11,110 nt of DNA, from NCBI GenBank assembly GCA_011524805.1, contig WTJO01000046.1, positions 1 to 11,110 on the forward strand, written 5' to 3'. Position numbers and translations under genes: made by a program. This document shows positions 1 through 7,659 of the stretch, piece by piece. Source of the stretch: Alphaproteobacteria bacterium (GTDB lineage: Bacteria > Pseudomonadota > Alphaproteobacteria > Puniceispirillales > Puniceispirillaceae). The notes beneath the pieces were generated by a model. The model was not told the DNA's origin, made no database searches, and worked only from the letters and a program-made list of their open reading frames with translations. Positions within the stretch are counted from its first letter, which is position 1. Each line of letters begins with the position of its first letter.

Positions 1-903
1 GCCATCAGCCCGTACATCCAGCCCCGCTGGCTCTTCGATACGTCTGATAATATTTGGCGACAATTCACGTTCGCCATATTGTGCAATCCCGTCCTTGAAA
101 ATTTCAATCAGCAGAGGCGCAAGCTCAAGTGACAGCCCTGAGCGTTCGGCCACATCATTAAACAGGCTGATATCTTTTAGCACCAAATCCATGGTAAAAT
201 TAATATCACGGCTGCCATTCAGAATAACCTGACTTTCGGTTTCATGTACAAAGCTGTTACCGCTTGAAATGCGGATAGCCTCAAAGCTGGTTTTCAAATC
301 CATACCTGCCGCAGAACAGGCAGACAGGGCTTCTGCCACAGATACCAGATTAGCTGTGGCCAGATAGTTTGTTACCACTTTCAAGATGGTTGCACTTCCC
401 AACGGGCCGGTATGCAGAATCCGCCTGCCCATTGTGGTGAGTAATGGTAGCATCTGGTCAAACACGGCACGTTCAGCACCGGCAAATATTGAAATATTGC
501 CAGTCGCGGCACGGTGACACCCGCCAGATACAGGACAGTCAATAGCAGAAGCGCCTGTATTCGCTACAAGCGCACCAAGCCTGTAAATTTCCTGCTCATC
601 CGTAGTGCTCATTTCTGCCCAGATTTTGCCCTCTGACAGTCCGGCCAGCACGCCATCCTCTGCCTCTAGCACAGCTGCGCTAATTGCAGGTGACGGCAGA
701 CAGGTGATAATCACATCACAATCGCGCGCCATCTGGGCAGGGCTGTCTGCCCAGCCTGCCCCCGCATCCAGCAGAGGCTGTGCAGCCGCTTTATCCAGAT
801 CACGCACAGTCAGATCAATCTTGTTGCGCAATAATGAGCCTGCCAGCTTTGCGCCAACATTCCCAAGCCCGATAAACCCTACCTTGTGAGATATATTGCC
901 CAT
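1..903 (-). CDS. Beta-hydroxyacid dehydrogenase, 3-hydroxyisobutyrate dehydrogenase type (3' end outside window)
   Basis: The frame is open for 301 codons from an ATG at 903 to the window edge with no stop, so the C-terminus is missing or nearly complete (family members are about 290 to 300 residues). The N-terminus is a Rossmann fold with VGFIGLGNVG (Gly12, Gly14, Gly17) for the dinucleotide. The substrate-binding signature DCPVSGG is at 122-128, and Lys175 followed by Asn179 in GSATILKVVTNYL matches the catalytic lysine region. Known members oxidise 3-hydroxyisobutyrate or reduce tartronate semialdehyde with NAD(P); the exact substrate cannot be read here. Arg34-Asp35 after the second beta strand leaves the NAD versus NADP choice open. 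It starts 35 bases after livM in the same direction, so it is probably the last known gene of the transporter operon, which would suit valine breakdown (inference). The ribosome binding site is a run of nine G ending six bases before the ATG. Confidence 0.88.
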   Translation of the reverse strand, partial: MGNISHKVGFIGLGNVGAKLAGSLLRNKIDLTVRDLDKAAAQPLLDAGAGWADSPAQMARDCDVIITCLPSPAISAAVLEAEDGVLAGLSEGKIWAEMSTTDEQEIYRLGALVANTGASAIDCPVSGGCHRAATGNISIFAGAERAVFDQMLPLLTTMGRRILHTGPLGSATILKVVTNYLATANLVSVAEALSACSAAGMDLKTSFEAIRISSGNSFVHETESQVILNGSRDINFTMDLVLKDISLFNDVAERSGLSLELAPLLIEIFKDGIAQYGERELSPNIIRRIEEPAGLDVRADG

Positions 904-909
904 TGGCTT

Positions 910-924
910 CCCCCCCCCTTTTTT
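910..924 (-). repeat. A6-G9 homopolymer pair at the ribosome binding site of the dehydrogenase
   Basis: On the coding strand six A are followed by nine G, then AAGCCA and the ATG at 903. The G run is the only Shine-Dalgarno-like element before this start. A change in its length would alter the distance between livM and the dehydrogenase and possibly the strength of initiation. Variation is not visible from one sequence. Confidence 0.8.
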
Positions 925-938
925 CGCATATGCTATCG

Positions 939-2252
939 CTAGCGTTTCTGTTCAGGTATCAGCCCTTGCGGTGCAAAACGCAACACCAGCAGCATCACAA
1001 TCCCCATTGTCATCAGACGCATATGTGCAGCGCTTTCAAGCAGATGTATTTTAAGCGGGCTGGCATCATCCATTGTCGCTGTAATTGTTGATATCAGCCA
1101 CAGGCCGAGCGGTTCTGATTCAATCCAGAAAAACCAGATTATAAAGCCGCCAAGCACCGAGCCCATATTATTGCCAGACCCGCCAACAATAACCATTATC
1201 CAGATAAGGAAAGTAAAGCGTAGTGGCTGATATGAGGCTGGTGTAAACTGCCCGTCAAGCGTGGTCAGCATCGCACCAGCTATCCCGATAACAGCAGAAC
1301 CTATGACAAACACCTGAAGATGACGCGAGGTGACATCCTTGCCCATGGCCCGTGCGGCTGTTTCATTGTCACGGATAGCCCGCATCATCCGCCCCCATGG
1401 CGAGCGCAGGGCTGTTTCTGATAGCCAGAATAATCCGGCAAGTACAATAATAAATAATCCGGCATAGCATAGCTTGACCACAATTGATGATAGCTCGTCC
1501 GTGGCAATACCTAAATCGCCAGCAAGCTGGACAAACCACATGCTTTCCTGAAGATCAATCTCGTACGGTACAGGGCGCGGAATGCCATTCACATTCTTTA
1601 CCCCTCTGGTCAGCCAGTCTTCATTTTTCATGATATAAATCAGAATTTCGGAAATTCCCAGCGTGGCAATCGCCAGATAGTCAGAGCGCAGGCCAAGTGA
1701 AATTTTACCAATCACATAGGCCGCCGCCGCCGCTAGCAGGCCGCCAACCACCCATGACATCAAAATCGGCAGGCCCAGCCCGCCAAGATAGCCTGCCTTG
1801 GCTGATTCAATTGATTCAATAGCGCTTACCGCAGGGTCAATCAGCAGGCGCGATACGGTGTAGCCAGCAACCACAATCAGCGCAGTTATCCAGTAGCGTC
1901 TGCGCGACTGGCCTGCCAGCCGCTTCCATGCCTGCAAGCCCAGAATAATGGTGATTGCCGCCGCCAGCAAGCCGCCCATAATCCCCAGCCCGCCAGCTTC
2001 CCAGCCTGCGGTTACAGGTGGCATTGCCACCAGCACCGCCGCCACACCGCCAAGCGCAGCAAAGCCCATCATCCCGAAATTCACAATCCCGGCATATCCC
2101 CACTGGATATTTACCCCCAGCGTCATGATCGCAGAAATCAGGCACAGGTTAAGAATCGCAAGCGATACATTCCAGCTCTGTATAAAGCCGATAAATGCCA
2201 GCATCACCGCCATGGCCAGAAATAACAGCTTGGTTTTATGTGCGCCTAACAT
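939..2252 (-). CDS. livM: Branched-chain amino-acid type ABC transporter permease LivM
   Basis: This 437-residue, very hydrophobic protein is one of two inner-membrane permeases of a HAAT-family importer. It pairs with LivH to form the channel driven by LivG and LivF. The family pattern is clear: LGVNIQWGYAGIVNFGMMGF near residues 44-63, SLGLRSDYLAIATLGISEI in the middle, and a cytoplasmic coupling segment AARAMGKDVTSRHLQVFVIG followed by AGAMLTTLDGQFTP. It is longer than many LivM proteins (about 320 to 360); extra hydrophobic stretches with a basic loop (QSRRRYW) lie between about residues 85 and 165. The ATG at 2252 has a strong AGGAG six bases upstream, and the gene starts 12 bases after livH. 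The transported substrate cannot be told from the permease. Confidence 0.93.
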   Translation of the reverse strand: MLGAHKTKLLFLAMAVMLAFIGFIQSWNVSLAILNLCLISAIMTLGVNIQWGYAGIVNFGMMGFAALGGVAAVLVAMPPVTAGWEAGGLGIMGGLLAAAITIILGLQAWKRLAGQSRRRYWITALIVVAGYTVSRLLIDPAVSAIESIESAKAGYLGGLGLPILMSWVVGGLLAAAAAYVIGKISLGLRSDYLAIATLGISEILIYIMKNEDWLTRGVKNVNGIPRPVPYEIDLQESMWFVQLAGDLGIATDELSSIVVKLCYAGLFIIVLAGLFWLSETALRSPWGRMMRAIRDNETAARAMGKDVTSRHLQVFVIGSAVIGIAGAMLTTLDGQFTPASYQPLRFTFLIWIMVIVGGSGNNMGSVLGGFIIWFFWIESEPLGLWLISTITATMDDASPLKIHLLESAAHMRLMTMGIVMLLVLRFAPQGLIPEQKR

Positions 2253-2264
2253 CTGTTGCTCCTG

Positions 2265-3281
2265 TTACAATGTCTTGCCAGAGAATATGCCTGTCGGCCG
2301 GATCAGAAGCACAATCACCAAAATCACAAATGACACGGCAATTTTATAGTCTGTCGATAAAATCTGCATTAGACCGGAGGGGGCAATCGCATCAGGCAGC
2401 AGATAGCCAAGCACCTTTTTATAGGCAAAGGTGACAAATAATTCGGAAAAGGCAATCACAAACCCGCCTGCAATCGCACCTACAGGACTGCCCACCCCGC
2501 CAACAATCGCAGAGGCAAATATAGGCAGCAATATCTGCAGATAGGTAAAGGGTTTATAGCTTTTATCCAGACCATACAGACTGCCGGCAATTGCCGCCAG
2601 CGCACCTGTGATTATCCAGACAATCATCACCACACGCTCAGGGTTAATCCCTGATAATAGCGCCAGATCTTCATTATCCGAATAGGCACGCATCGATTTG
2701 CCTGTCTTGGTGCGGTTCAGGAACCAGAATAACAGCGCCACAATGATAATCGCTGCAATCACTGTCACCCCTTGAGAAGTCTTGATAGACAGCCCTTCTG
2801 ACAGGCCTGTCATCTTTTTGAAGGCGCGTGCTTTCAGGATAAATCTGTCACCATCGGCAAACACCCTGTCTTTTGGTCCGATGATGAAGCGGATAAGCCC
2901 GCCTATCGCAAACATCACCCCGACAGAGACAATCAGATAGGTCACCCCTGCCGACCGTGTCCGGCGGTAATAGGAAAATACTGTCCTGTCTACAAACAGG
3001 CAGAGCGCAATCGCCCCCAAAATGCCGAATGGCAACGCCAACAGGGCTGTGGGCAGACCGCCCAGAGATATATTCTGTGACTGCAACCACCATGTCATCA
3101 GTACTGTGCCCATGGCACCAAAGCTCATCATCTCGCCATGGGCAAAATTGGAAAACCGCAATACGCTATAGACAAGCGTTACACCCAACGCACCCAGCGC
3201 CAACTGCGAGCCATAGGCCAGCCCCGGCACAATTACAAAATTGGCTATCAGCACAAGCGCATTCAGGACATCTGTTACCAT
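2265..3281 (-). CDS. livH: Branched-chain amino-acid type ABC transporter permease LivH
   Basis: This 338-residue inner-membrane permease is the partner of LivM. Family marks are VYSVLRFSNFAHGEMMSFGA near the N-terminus, the coupling region GKSMRAYSDNEDLALLSGIN with the following ALAAIAGSLYG, the conserved IFASAIVGGVGSPVGAIAGG stretch, and the C-terminal RPTGIFSGKTL. About eight hydrophobic segments are evident. The length is slightly above the usual 290 to 310, with a polar loop (GPKDRVFADGDRF and on) in the middle. The ATG at 3281 comes three bases after the livF stop, so the two are probably translationally coupled; the G-rich end of livF (GGGGGG before the stop) can serve as its ribosome binding site. 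Confidence 0.94.
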   Translation of the reverse strand: MVTDVLNALVLIANFVIVPGLAYGSQLALGALGVTLVYSVLRFSNFAHGEMMSFGAMGTVLMTWWLQSQNISLGGLPTALLALPFGILGAIALCLFVDRTVFSYYRRTRSAGVTYLIVSVGVMFAIGGLIRFIIGPKDRVFADGDRFILKARAFKKMTGLSEGLSIKTSQGVTVIAAIIIVALLFWFLNRTKTGKSMRAYSDNEDLALLSGINPERVVMIVWIITGALAAIAGSLYGLDKSYKPFTYLQILLPIFASAIVGGVGSPVGAIAGGFVIAFSELFVTFAYKKVLGYLLPDAIAPSGLMQILSTDYKIAVSFVILVIVLLIRPTGIFSGKTL

Positions 3282-3284
3282 TAC

Positions 3285-4013
3285 CTAGCCCCCCAGAAAT
3301 GCCTTGCGCACATCCTGATCGGCAAGCAATGCCTGACCAGTATCTGTGTAGCGGTTGCGTCCCTGAACAAGTACAAAGCCTTTATCGGCGATGTTAAGTG
3401 CCTGTTTTGCGTTCTGTTCCACCATCAAAATCGCAATCCCTGTTCTGGCAACTTCGATAATTCTGTCAAATAGTTCATCCATCACAATCGGAGATACACC
3501 TGCTGTGGGCTCGTCAAGCATCAGCACTTTTGGCTGTGTCATCAGCGCGCGCCCAACCGCTACCTGCTGGCGCTGGCCGCCTGATAGCTCACCTGCCGGC
3601 TGGCGGCGCTTTTCTTTCAGCACCGGAAACAGATCAAAAATCTGTGCCATAGTATCCGAGATATCGGAGGTGCGGATAAAGGCGCCCATCTCCAGATTTT
3701 CTTCAACCGTAAGAGAGGGAAATACATTATTATTCTGTGGCACGAAGCCCATGCCTTTCAGCACACGTTCCTGTGGTTTAAGGTGGGTGATATCTTCGCC
3801 ATCTATCCTGACCTGCCCTTCGGCCAGATGAAGCATCCCAAACACGGCTTTCATGGCAGTCGATTTGCCAGCCCCGTTCGGACCTACAACAACGGCGATT
3901 TCACCTTTATCTACGCCAATAGTGCAACTATGCAGAATATTTGCTCCGCCATAACCACCTGTCATATTTTCACCGATAAGATACTGCACTGTCTTTCTCT
4001 TGGATTTTTCCAT
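3285..4013 (-). CDS. livF: Branched-chain amino-acid type ABC transporter ATPase LivF
   Basis: This 242-residue cytoplasmic ATPase is one of two that power the LivHM importer. Walker A GPNGAGKST is at 44-52, the Q-loop Gln at 93 in VPQNNNVFPSLTVEENL, the ABC signature LSGGQ at 143-147 and Walker B VLMLDE at 163-168. The LivF hallmark MVEQNAKQAL at 197-206 stands where other ABC proteins have the H-loop. The N-terminus YLIGENMTGGYGGANILH is typical of LivF. The ATG at 4013 lies 11 bases after the livG stop, with no good Shine-Dalgarno. Met17 is an alternative start but would cut into the first conserved strand, so the longer form is preferred. Confidence 0.94.
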   Translation of the reverse strand: MEKSKRKTVQYLIGENMTGGYGGANILHSCTIGVDKGEIAVVVGPNGAGKSTAMKAVFGMLHLAEGQVRIDGEDITHLKPQERVLKGMGFVPQNNNVFPSLTVEENLEMGAFIRTSDISDTMAQIFDLFPVLKEKRRQPAGELSGGQRQQVAVGRALMTQPKVLMLDEPTAGVSPIVMDELFDRIIEVARTGIAILMVEQNAKQALNIADKGFVLVQGRNRYTDTGQALLADQDVRKAFLGG

Positions 4014-4024
4014 GTTATAGGACG

Positions 4025-4792
4025 CTATTTATTTTTTAGCCCTGTGCCAAGATAGGCTTCGATTACCTCTTCATTGTTCCGGACATCATCTGCGCTACCT
4101 GTGGCCAGCACCGCACCTTCTGCCATCACTACCACAGGGTCACATAACCTGCTGATAAATTCCATATCATGTTCGATCATGCAAAATGTATATCCCTGTT
4201 CCGAATTTAGCCTCAGAATCGCATCGCCAATGGTATTCAGCAAGGTTCTGTTTACTCCGGCGCCAACCTCGTCCAGAAACACAATTTTGGCATCTACCAT
4301 CATTGTCCTACCAAGCTCTAGCAGTTTTTTCTGCCCGCCAGACAGATTGCCGGCATATTCATACTTTACCTGATCTAGCTGAAGAAACGATATGACCTCG
4401 TCAGCACGCTTTGCAAGCTGGGCTTCCTGAGTTGCAATTCTGGCCGGCCTGAACCATGCATCAATTAGCCGCTCGCCATGCTGGCCAGAGGGCACCATCA
4501 TCAGATTGTCTTTTACCGTAAGAGATGAAAATTCATGGGCTATCTGGAAAGTGCGAAGCAGACCTTTTGTAAATAGCTGATGTGGCGGCAACCCTGTTAT
4601 ATCTTCACCATCCAGCAACACCGTGCCGGAATCAGGGTGGTATACGCCTGCAATAATATTAAATAATGTTGTCTTGCCAGCACCATTTGGTCCGATAAGC
4701 CCCGTGATAGACCCTGTGTCAATCGTAAAGGACGCATCATTTACCGCCAGAATGCCGCCAAAGCGTTTATGAAGATTCTGAATGGAAATCAT
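4025..4792 (-). CDS. livG: Branched-chain amino-acid type ABC transporter ATPase LivG
   Basis: This 255-residue ATPase is the partner of LivF. Walker A GPNGAGKTT is at 34-42, the Q-loop in TFQIAHEFSSLTV at 81-93, the signature LSGGQ at 150-154, Walker B IVFLDE at 170-175 and the H-loop His208 in MIEHDM. The longer insert between Q-loop and signature (FRPARIATQEAQLAKRADE) is typical of LivG. The D-loop region reads DEVGAGVN where nearly all relatives have DEP(A/T)AG, so the proline is replaced by valine; the catalytic Glu175 is kept, so the protein should be active. The ATG at 4792 has AGGAA eight bases upstream. It follows livK across a terminator-like hairpin, so its expression probably depends on read-through. 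Confidence 0.94.
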   Translation of the reverse strand: MISIQNLHKRFGGILAVNDASFTIDTGSITGLIGPNGAGKTTLFNIIAGVYHPDSGTVLLDGEDITGLPPHQLFTKGLLRTFQIAHEFSSLTVKDNLMMVPSGQHGERLIDAWFRPARIATQEAQLAKRADEVISFLQLDQVKYEYAGNLSGGQKKLLELGRTMMVDAKIVFLDEVGAGVNRTLLNTIGDAILRLNSEQGYTFCMIEHDMEFISRLCDPVVVMAEGAVLATGSADDVRNNEEVIEAYLGTGLKNK

Positions 4793-4809
4793 ACTATGTT
4801 CCTAGGCAG

Positions 4810-4850
4810 AAAAAACCCGGAGGAGCGTGTTATGCATCCCCTCCGGGTTT
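4810..4850 (-). terminator. Hairpin with T-run between livK and livG (terminator or attenuator)
   Basis: On the minus strand AAACCCGGAGG (4850-4840) pairs perfectly with CCTCCGGGTTT (4823-4813), an 11-base stem around a 16-base loop. The 3' arm runs into six T (4815-4810). This is a textbook intrinsic terminator for transcripts coming from livK. It lies inside the operon, 23 bases after the livK stop and 18 bases before livG, so it probably stops most but not all transcripts and raises binding protein over permease. The hairpin may also protect the livK message from 3' decay. The plus strand has only a weak T-run after the stem. Confidence 0.88.
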
Positions 4851-4873
4851 ATATTTATCCCGTTCAGTCAGAC

Positions 4874-6058
4874 CTAGCGATAGCCAACTGTAACGTTTTT
4901 GCCGTCAATAATTTCGATTTCGGCATAGTTACCAGCAGACTCGCCACCGCCAACAAGCTCAACAGCAGAGGCGCCAACATAGTCAATTGACAGTCCCTGA
5001 CGCAGATATTTGATGCCCTTTGCCAGCTCGCCAGGGAAGATTTTCTCACCCGGTGCGTTTGACACTTTCATCATATGTGACTTGAATGTCTGGCTGTCAG
5101 TAGAATTTGCTGACTGCATGGCCAGAATAATCAGCGCGGCAGCATCATAGCTTTCAGGCGCGAACGGGCCTGCGGCAAATCCGTTTGCAGTTGCCATTTC
5201 AGCAAATTTTGCTGCACCCGGGCTGTCTGTGCCAGGTACGTCACCGATTGAGCCGTTCAGATCAGGGCCAATTGCTTCTGGCAATGAATCACCGATCATG
5301 CCATCTGGCAGATAGAACACGTCAAACGCGCCTGTATCCAGAGATGACTGGATGATGCCTTTACCACCCTGATCAAGATAGCCTGCCACGATCAGAATAT
5401 CGCCACCAGCCTGAGCCAGCGCTGCTACTTCTGCACCATAGTCACCTTTACCATCTTCATGCGCAGCAGAGATTGTGATCTCGCCACCTGCTTTTTCAAA
5501 ATTCATCTTGATGCTATCTGCCAGACCCTTGCCATAATCATTATTGGTATAGGTCATCGCAGCAGATTTATAACCCTTATCCATCAGCACATCAGCAACC
5601 ACTTCACCCTGACGTGCGTCAGATGGTGCTGTTCTGAAGAACAGGTCATTATCTTCGATGGTTGATAGCGCTGGTGATGTTGCAGATGGTGATACCATCA
5701 CAATACCATTTGCCAGAGCAACATTCTGCAAAATAGCTGTGGTTACGCCAGAACAGTCAGCACCGACCATTGCCGCAACCTTATCAGCTGTAATCAGACG
5801 TTCTGCGGCAGCTGTTGCAGCAGCAGAGTCAATACAGGTTGAATCAGCTCTTACAGACACAAGCGTTTTACCACCGCCCATAAAATTTCCAGCATCATTT
5901 ACTTCAGACATGGCCAGCTCGGCGCCCATTGCCATGTCAGGGGTCAATGACTCAATCGGGCCTGTATAGCCCAGAATAACACCTATCTTGACATCATCTG
6001 CCAAAGCAGGGGCTGCCACCATCAACAATGCAGCAGACATACTAAGCAATTTTTTCAT
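4874..6058 (-). CDS. livK: Periplasmic amino-acid binding protein of a HAAT ABC transporter (LivK type)
   Basis: This 394-residue secreted solute-binding protein captures the substrate in the periplasm and hands it to LivHM. The N-terminus MKKLLSMSAALLMVAAPALA is a clear Sec signal peptide with cleavage after ALA, before DDVKIGVILGYTGP. The type I periplasmic binding fold follows, with SLTPDMAMGAELAMSEVNDAG, the segment VAAMVGADCSGVTTAI and the ligand-site-like VMVSPSATSPAL. The cysteines in DSTCID and GADCSG could form the usual disulfide. The start is placed at the ATG at 6058: GGGAG lies seven bases before it, a better distance than for the TTG one codon earlier. The gene heads the liv operon. 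Leucine/isoleucine/valine is only the default guess; the family also takes other amino acids, amides and aromatic acids. Confidence 0.92.
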   Translation of the reverse strand: MKKLLSMSAALLMVAAPALADDVKIGVILGYTGPIESLTPDMAMGAELAMSEVNDAGNFMGGGKTLVSVRADSTCIDSAAATAAAERLITADKVAAMVGADCSGVTTAILQNVALANGIVMVSPSATSPALSTIEDNDLFFRTAPSDARQGEVVADVLMDKGYKSAAMTYTNNDYGKGLADSIKMNFEKAGGEITISAAHEDGKGDYGAEVAALAQAGGDILIVAGYLDQGGKGIIQSSLDTGAFDVFYLPDGMIGDSLPEAIGPDLNGSIGDVPGTDSPGAAKFAEMATANGFAAGPFAPESYDAAALIILAMQSANSTDSQTFKSHMMKVSNAPGEKIFPGELAKGIKYLRQGLSIDYVGASAVELVGGGESAGNYAEIEIIDGKNVTVGYR

Positions 6059-6193
6059 CAATTTTCTCCCATTTCAATGCACATTACAGACGCTACAGGT
6101 CTGACAGCTTGTGCGTTTGGTGCGTATCTTAAGACATCTCAGAGGCAGTAAGCTGACCGGTCTCTGTTCTGACTACATATACATCCTGCCCCA

Positions 6194-6222
6194 ATCTTAA
6201 ATTTTTTTTGTAGCACTTTCAA
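6194..6222 (-). promoter_or_regulatory. Likely sigma-70 promoter of the liv operon
   Basis: On the minus strand TTGAAA (6222-6217) is followed after 17 bases by TAAGAT (6199-6194). The spacer contains eight A in a row, which would bend the DNA. Transcription would start near 6187, giving a leader of about 130 bases before livK. The hemY-livK gap (6062-6258) holds no other gene and no obvious terminator for hemY. Confidence 0.5.
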
Positions 6223-6258
6223 ACATATTTCACTGCCAGATAGGCGTTATTTCAACCA

Positions 6259-7659
6259 TTATGTTCTGTCCGGAAGGATTGGCGCAGATACTGACTGGCT
6301 GTGGGCAGGCATCCAGCCAATCTGTCCGATCACACCACACTGGCTGCAACTATCCGCCATATCAGGGTGCGGGGCATGGCATCCGGCACAATACCAGCCA
6401 CTCCCATGCGGGGCAGTGGCGGCCTCAAATAGCGCATCTTCCCTGCTAAGCGTCTGTGTTTCGGCATCTGTTCCGGACATAGCGTCTGCCAGTCTGGCGG
6501 AAACCATAAAATAGCGGTTGGTATGTCCGGCCGCCGAAATCTGGGAAAGTGCGGCACTAGCTGCCGCCCAGATGCCGCATGCAAGCGCCTGTTCGGCCAC
6601 AATCAGCTGTGCCTCGTCACGGTTTTGTGTTTTTTCAGCCAGCTTGCCAATCTGGGCGACATGCTGGCCGTCATTTGTGCCCGAAATCTGTTTTAACTGG
6701 TCTGCAATGCGGCTATGCGGCAGCCGGATAAACCCTGCTTCAAGCCGTTTTATTGCCGATTTTGGCTTTTGCTCTGCTTCCAGCCCTGCACATTTCAGGA
6801 TGGCAGCTGGCAAAGGCGCAGGATAGTCCGCCGCCAGTGTCAGCCATTTCAGCTTTGCCCTGTCATCAGCCTGCAACTCGGCGATAAACAGGCATAGATA
6901 GGCGGCCAGAAGCGGCAGATTCGCCAGCTGGCCAGACGGCATCACCGCGTTATCAGCCTGCGGATTATCGGAAAACAGCCTGTCTGATGGCTGGTGTTTC
7001 TGTTCTGCCTGTCGAAGCGCGATGAGCCTGTCGACACGGGCATGCGCCTCTTCCCATGCCTGATTTGCCAGCGCATCTGCCAGCAGCTTCATTATCGCCG
7101 GAAGCGAATTTTTCTCAATCAGCAGTGCCTGTTCTGCTGCCTCTTTACTGTCAGAATCATTGCCTGTCTGGTGGTAAAGACGCATCAGGCCAATCTGGCC
7201 AAAATAGGCTGTCTGTCTGTCTTTTGCCAGTGCCTGAAAATATCTGAGCGAGGCTTTGGTATCCCCTGTCGCATGGGCTGTCTGGGCAGATAGCAAATCA
7301 GGCAATATCCCGCTACCAAGCAGTTTTTCAGATTTTTTTGCCTGTCTGCGGGCACGTTTAATATCACCGGCGGCAAAAGCAACCATGCCTATCGCCAGCG
7401 CCTTTTCGCCGTCACGCCGCCGCCGCTCGCGCCAGTTATAGGCAATTAGCCCCGGCCAGCTGAGGAATTTACGGAACAGCCATGCACAAAATCCGGCAAC
7501 CACAAACAGCCCAATCATCCCGCCTATTGCAAGCGAGGTTGGCAGGCTAACCTCGGTATCCAGCCAGATGATGGTGGTCTGGCCTGTCTGCTCGGCAAAC
7601 CAGCTTACAATGATGGCAAAGCCACCCGCCAGCACAAGATAGAGAATAAGCCTGATCAT
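6259..7659 (-). CDS. hemY: HemY-like inner-membrane TPR protein with C-terminal four-cysteine motif
   Basis: This 466-residue protein belongs to the HemY family that accompanies hemC and hemD in proteobacteria. Two hydrophobic segments (about 1-21 and 42-62) enclose a short loop with the family motif GQTTIIWLDTEVSLP. A basic stretch YNWRERRRRDGEKAL follows, then ALAIGMVAFAAGDIKRARRQAKKSEKLL and an alanine-rich helical, TPR-like region. The C-terminus carries Cys424, Cys427, Cys438 and Cys441 in a zinc-ribbon-like arrangement (WYCAGCH, then CSQCG). This family is not the protoporphyrinogen oxidase that is also called HemY in Bacillus; its role in heme metabolism is unsettled. The start overlaps the stop of the upstream gene in ATGA, which indicates coupling. 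Confidence 0.87.
   Translation of the reverse strand: MIRLILYLVLAGGFAIIVSWFAEQTGQTTIIWLDTEVSLPTSLAIGGMIGLFVVAGFCAWLFRKFLSWPGLIAYNWRERRRRDGEKALAIGMVAFAAGDIKRARRQAKKSEKLLGSGILPDLLSAQTAHATGDTKASLRYFQALAKDRQTAYFGQIGLMRLYHQTGNDSDSKEAAEQALLIEKNSLPAIMKLLADALANQAWEEAHARVDRLIALRQAEQKHQPSDRLFSDNPQADNAVMPSGQLANLPLLAAYLCLFIAELQADDRAKLKWLTLAADYPAPLPAAILKCAGLEAEQKPKSAIKRLEAGFIRLPHSRIADQLKQISGTNDGQHVAQIGKLAEKTQNRDEAQLIVAEQALACGIWAAASAALSQISAAGHTNRYFMVSARLADAMSGTDAETQTLSREDALFEAATAPHGSGWYCAGCHAPHPDMADSCSQCGVIGQIGWMPAHSQSVSAPILPDRT

Noticed and set aside
605..889. 94-codon open frame on the plus strand
   Set aside because: It is antisense to the dehydrogenase, whose minus-strand frame has all family motifs and is open throughout.
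2957..3397. 146-codon open frame on the plus strand across livF and livH
   Set aside because: It lies antisense to two clear transporter genes, has no family features, and its composition is that of a mirror of hydrophobic coding sequence.
6059..6061. TTG start for livK one codon before the ATG
   Set aside because: The Shine-Dalgarno GGGAG is only four bases from the TTG but seven from the ATG, and the ATG gives a standard MKK signal peptide.
6087..6103. Small inverted repeat CAGAC/GTCTG in the livK leader
   Set aside because: A five-base stem with a seven-base loop is weak and has no T-run; such pairs arise by chance.
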